Source: Flavobacterium sp. ACAM 123 (GTDB lineage Bacteria; Bacteroidota; Bacteroidia; Flavobacteriales; Flavobacteriaceae). Taken from it: 58,399 nucleotides of DNA. The notes beneath the pieces are model-generated. The model made no database searches and was not told where the DNA came from. It saw nothing but the letters and a program-made list of their open reading frames with translations. Position 1 is the stretch's first letter; each line of letters begins with the position of its first letter. The translations under genes were made by a program, and so were the position numbers. The stretch spans positions 1-58,399 of the forward strand of contig NZ_AJXL01000010.1 in the NCBI RefSeq assembly GCF_000264055.1, written 5' to 3'. This document shows, one piece after another, positions 57,352-58,399 of the stretch.

Positions 57352-58399
57352 CTTTTAAGTAGTTTGTTTACTGTTCAGACTTTACATTAATTTGTATTTT
57401 AGTTCTTCAAATTATTTTCTCACGACTTCCAGAGTCGGTTTCTTTACCTCTTTTATCTTACATAAGATCGGCCTTACTGATCAAAAATAACTTCTTTATA
57501 ATCAAATGAAAAATATCGAGAGGAACGGTTCAATTATGTTTTATTGTTTAAGCACTAAGATAACAAAAAGGATTTCGTTCCGGAAGTTAACCAGAATTGA
57601 GGCGATATGCTTGAAACACAATCCAGCAATTAGTTATACGCTTTGCTACCTGTATTTTTTATTTTTTCGTTAATAACGGGTACTGGAGTAATTTCAAAAA
57701 TAGAACGTAGTTGCATATACCATCTTTCTTTTGAATTTAATTTTCAATGCGTTCCTTCCGCTTTATTGTGTATGCTTCGTTTAAATACTAAAGATAGTAA
57801 ATAAAATATTAATAGAAATCTGCGAGCTCCGATAGGTTATATGTTACTTTACAATAAATTATGATCGTTTTACTAAACTGTATTTTATTCAGACGTTGCT
57901 TTTCTAGCGCGTTAAATTCTTTTTTCATAATCAAAAGTGAAACAAGAAATTTCGCTAATTATTCTTTTCCCGATTCGTTTTGTTTTCATCATTTTTCCAA
58001 TCAAATTCAGACTATACCAAATAGGGACCCAATTCTATAAAGTTCACTTTATTATCAATTTGATCAAAGTCGTATTCTTGTCTAAACACAAAATCCGATC
58101 AAGGTTATACCAAACGAATTTATGTTTTAGTCCAAATCGTTTTGGTATTAATCTAATTATGAATGCTTCTCTACTTTGGTGTAAAACATTTTGACCCCGG
58201 AGGATGATGGTCGCTTAGTAACTGTTCAATTTTCGGCTGGACGAGAAGAGGAAGCTAAACGGTAACTTCAGTAAATTACGTAGGCCATCAAAATGAATAA
58301 TAGTTACAGTTATTTACGAGACTATCGACGGTGAAAATTAGAGTTAATTTTTCTTTACTGAAAAAAAACTACTACCGTAAATCAAGTAAAGATAAAAAG
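57352..58399. other. 1-kb gene-free right end
   Basis: Holds the SLC13-MscS promoter region and a partial MITE-like copy at 58104-58150. The 85-codon plus-strand frame at 57937-58194 runs through the repeat and is not a gene. Nothing else could be read. Confidence 0.5.
58104..58150 (-). repeat. Partial MITE-like element, copy E
   Basis: GTTATACCAAACGAATTT, then ATGTTTTAGTCCAAATCG, then TTTTGGTATT. It equals the hairpin-forming end of copies B-D, but the other half of the element is missing. Confidence 0.7.

Noticed and set aside
24375..58150. CRISPR-like repeat array
   Set aside because: The repeated units are dispersed over 34 kb in both orientations with no regular spacers.
57937..58194. 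85-codon plus-strand open frame near the right end
   Set aside because: It runs through the partial MITE-like repeat and has no protein-like pattern.

Overview
The window looks like chromosome of a Flavobacteriaceae bacterium, most likely Flavobacterium or a close relative. The evidence is low GC, the Bacteroidota promoter form (TTG, about 20 bp, then TAnnTTTG), lipoproteins starting MKK/MKN, BshB1 of bacillithiol synthesis, menaquinone genes, GMC and PP_4765-type flavoproteins, and YwqK/MORN lipoproteins. There is no phage, CRISPR array, rRNA operon, plasmid origin or intact transposase. Homology statements come from reading the proteins and DNA by eye; no database search was run.

Left part (1-15.3 kb): a beta-helix lipoprotein; a menaquinone pair (hotdog thioesterase, isochorismate synthase) followed by bshB1; tRNA-His with its own promoter and terminator; two exported Tat-type ferritin-like proteins; an M28 peptidase; a dienelactone-hydrolase-like protein; a penicillin acylase broken in its signal peptide; and an arginine catabolism block in which an Lrp/AsnC regulator diverges from ornithine aminotransferase and arginase.

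Middle part (15.5-36.7 kb): a HAD phosphatase, a multiply broken methyltransferase, an alpha/beta hydrolase, CorA, a GreA-like factor, a frameshifted porin, a small lipoprotein, an exported amidohydrolase, Ohr, an NADP-dependent oxidoreductase, a YwqK lipoprotein with a coupled partner, CIA30, NUDIX, a CHASE3 hybrid histidine kinase, a BaiN/HI0933 flavoprotein, a dead alpha/beta hydrolase and a GMC oxidoreductase.

Right part (36.7-58.4 kb): a PLP enzyme split by a 9-base homopolymer, then a graveyard at 40.2-43.6 kb (dead PAS hybrid kinase, cupin remnant, FUSC C-terminal fragment, decayed copy of the PLP enzyme's N-terminus). After it come transport genes: small MscS, SulP, TrhA/hemolysin III, FUSC, a CrtC/AttH-like protein, DUF1853, a lipoprotein, and an SLC13-MscS operon.

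Two themes stand out. First, intergenic DNA carries a roughly 110-bp MITE-like element with GTAATACC termini (four near full-length copies, one partial); one copy supplies the stop codon of the DUF1853 gene. A second small hairpin repeat lies just 3' of three minus-strand genes. Second, many genes are broken. Some lesions sit in runs of 7-9 A/T and could be slippage, phase variation or sequencing error. Others (in-frame stops, several lesions per gene, partial copies) are real decay. I found no convincing new multi-gene defence or biosynthetic system; the repeat family, the paralogous graveyard and the cysteine-rich ornithine aminotransferase are the best leads.
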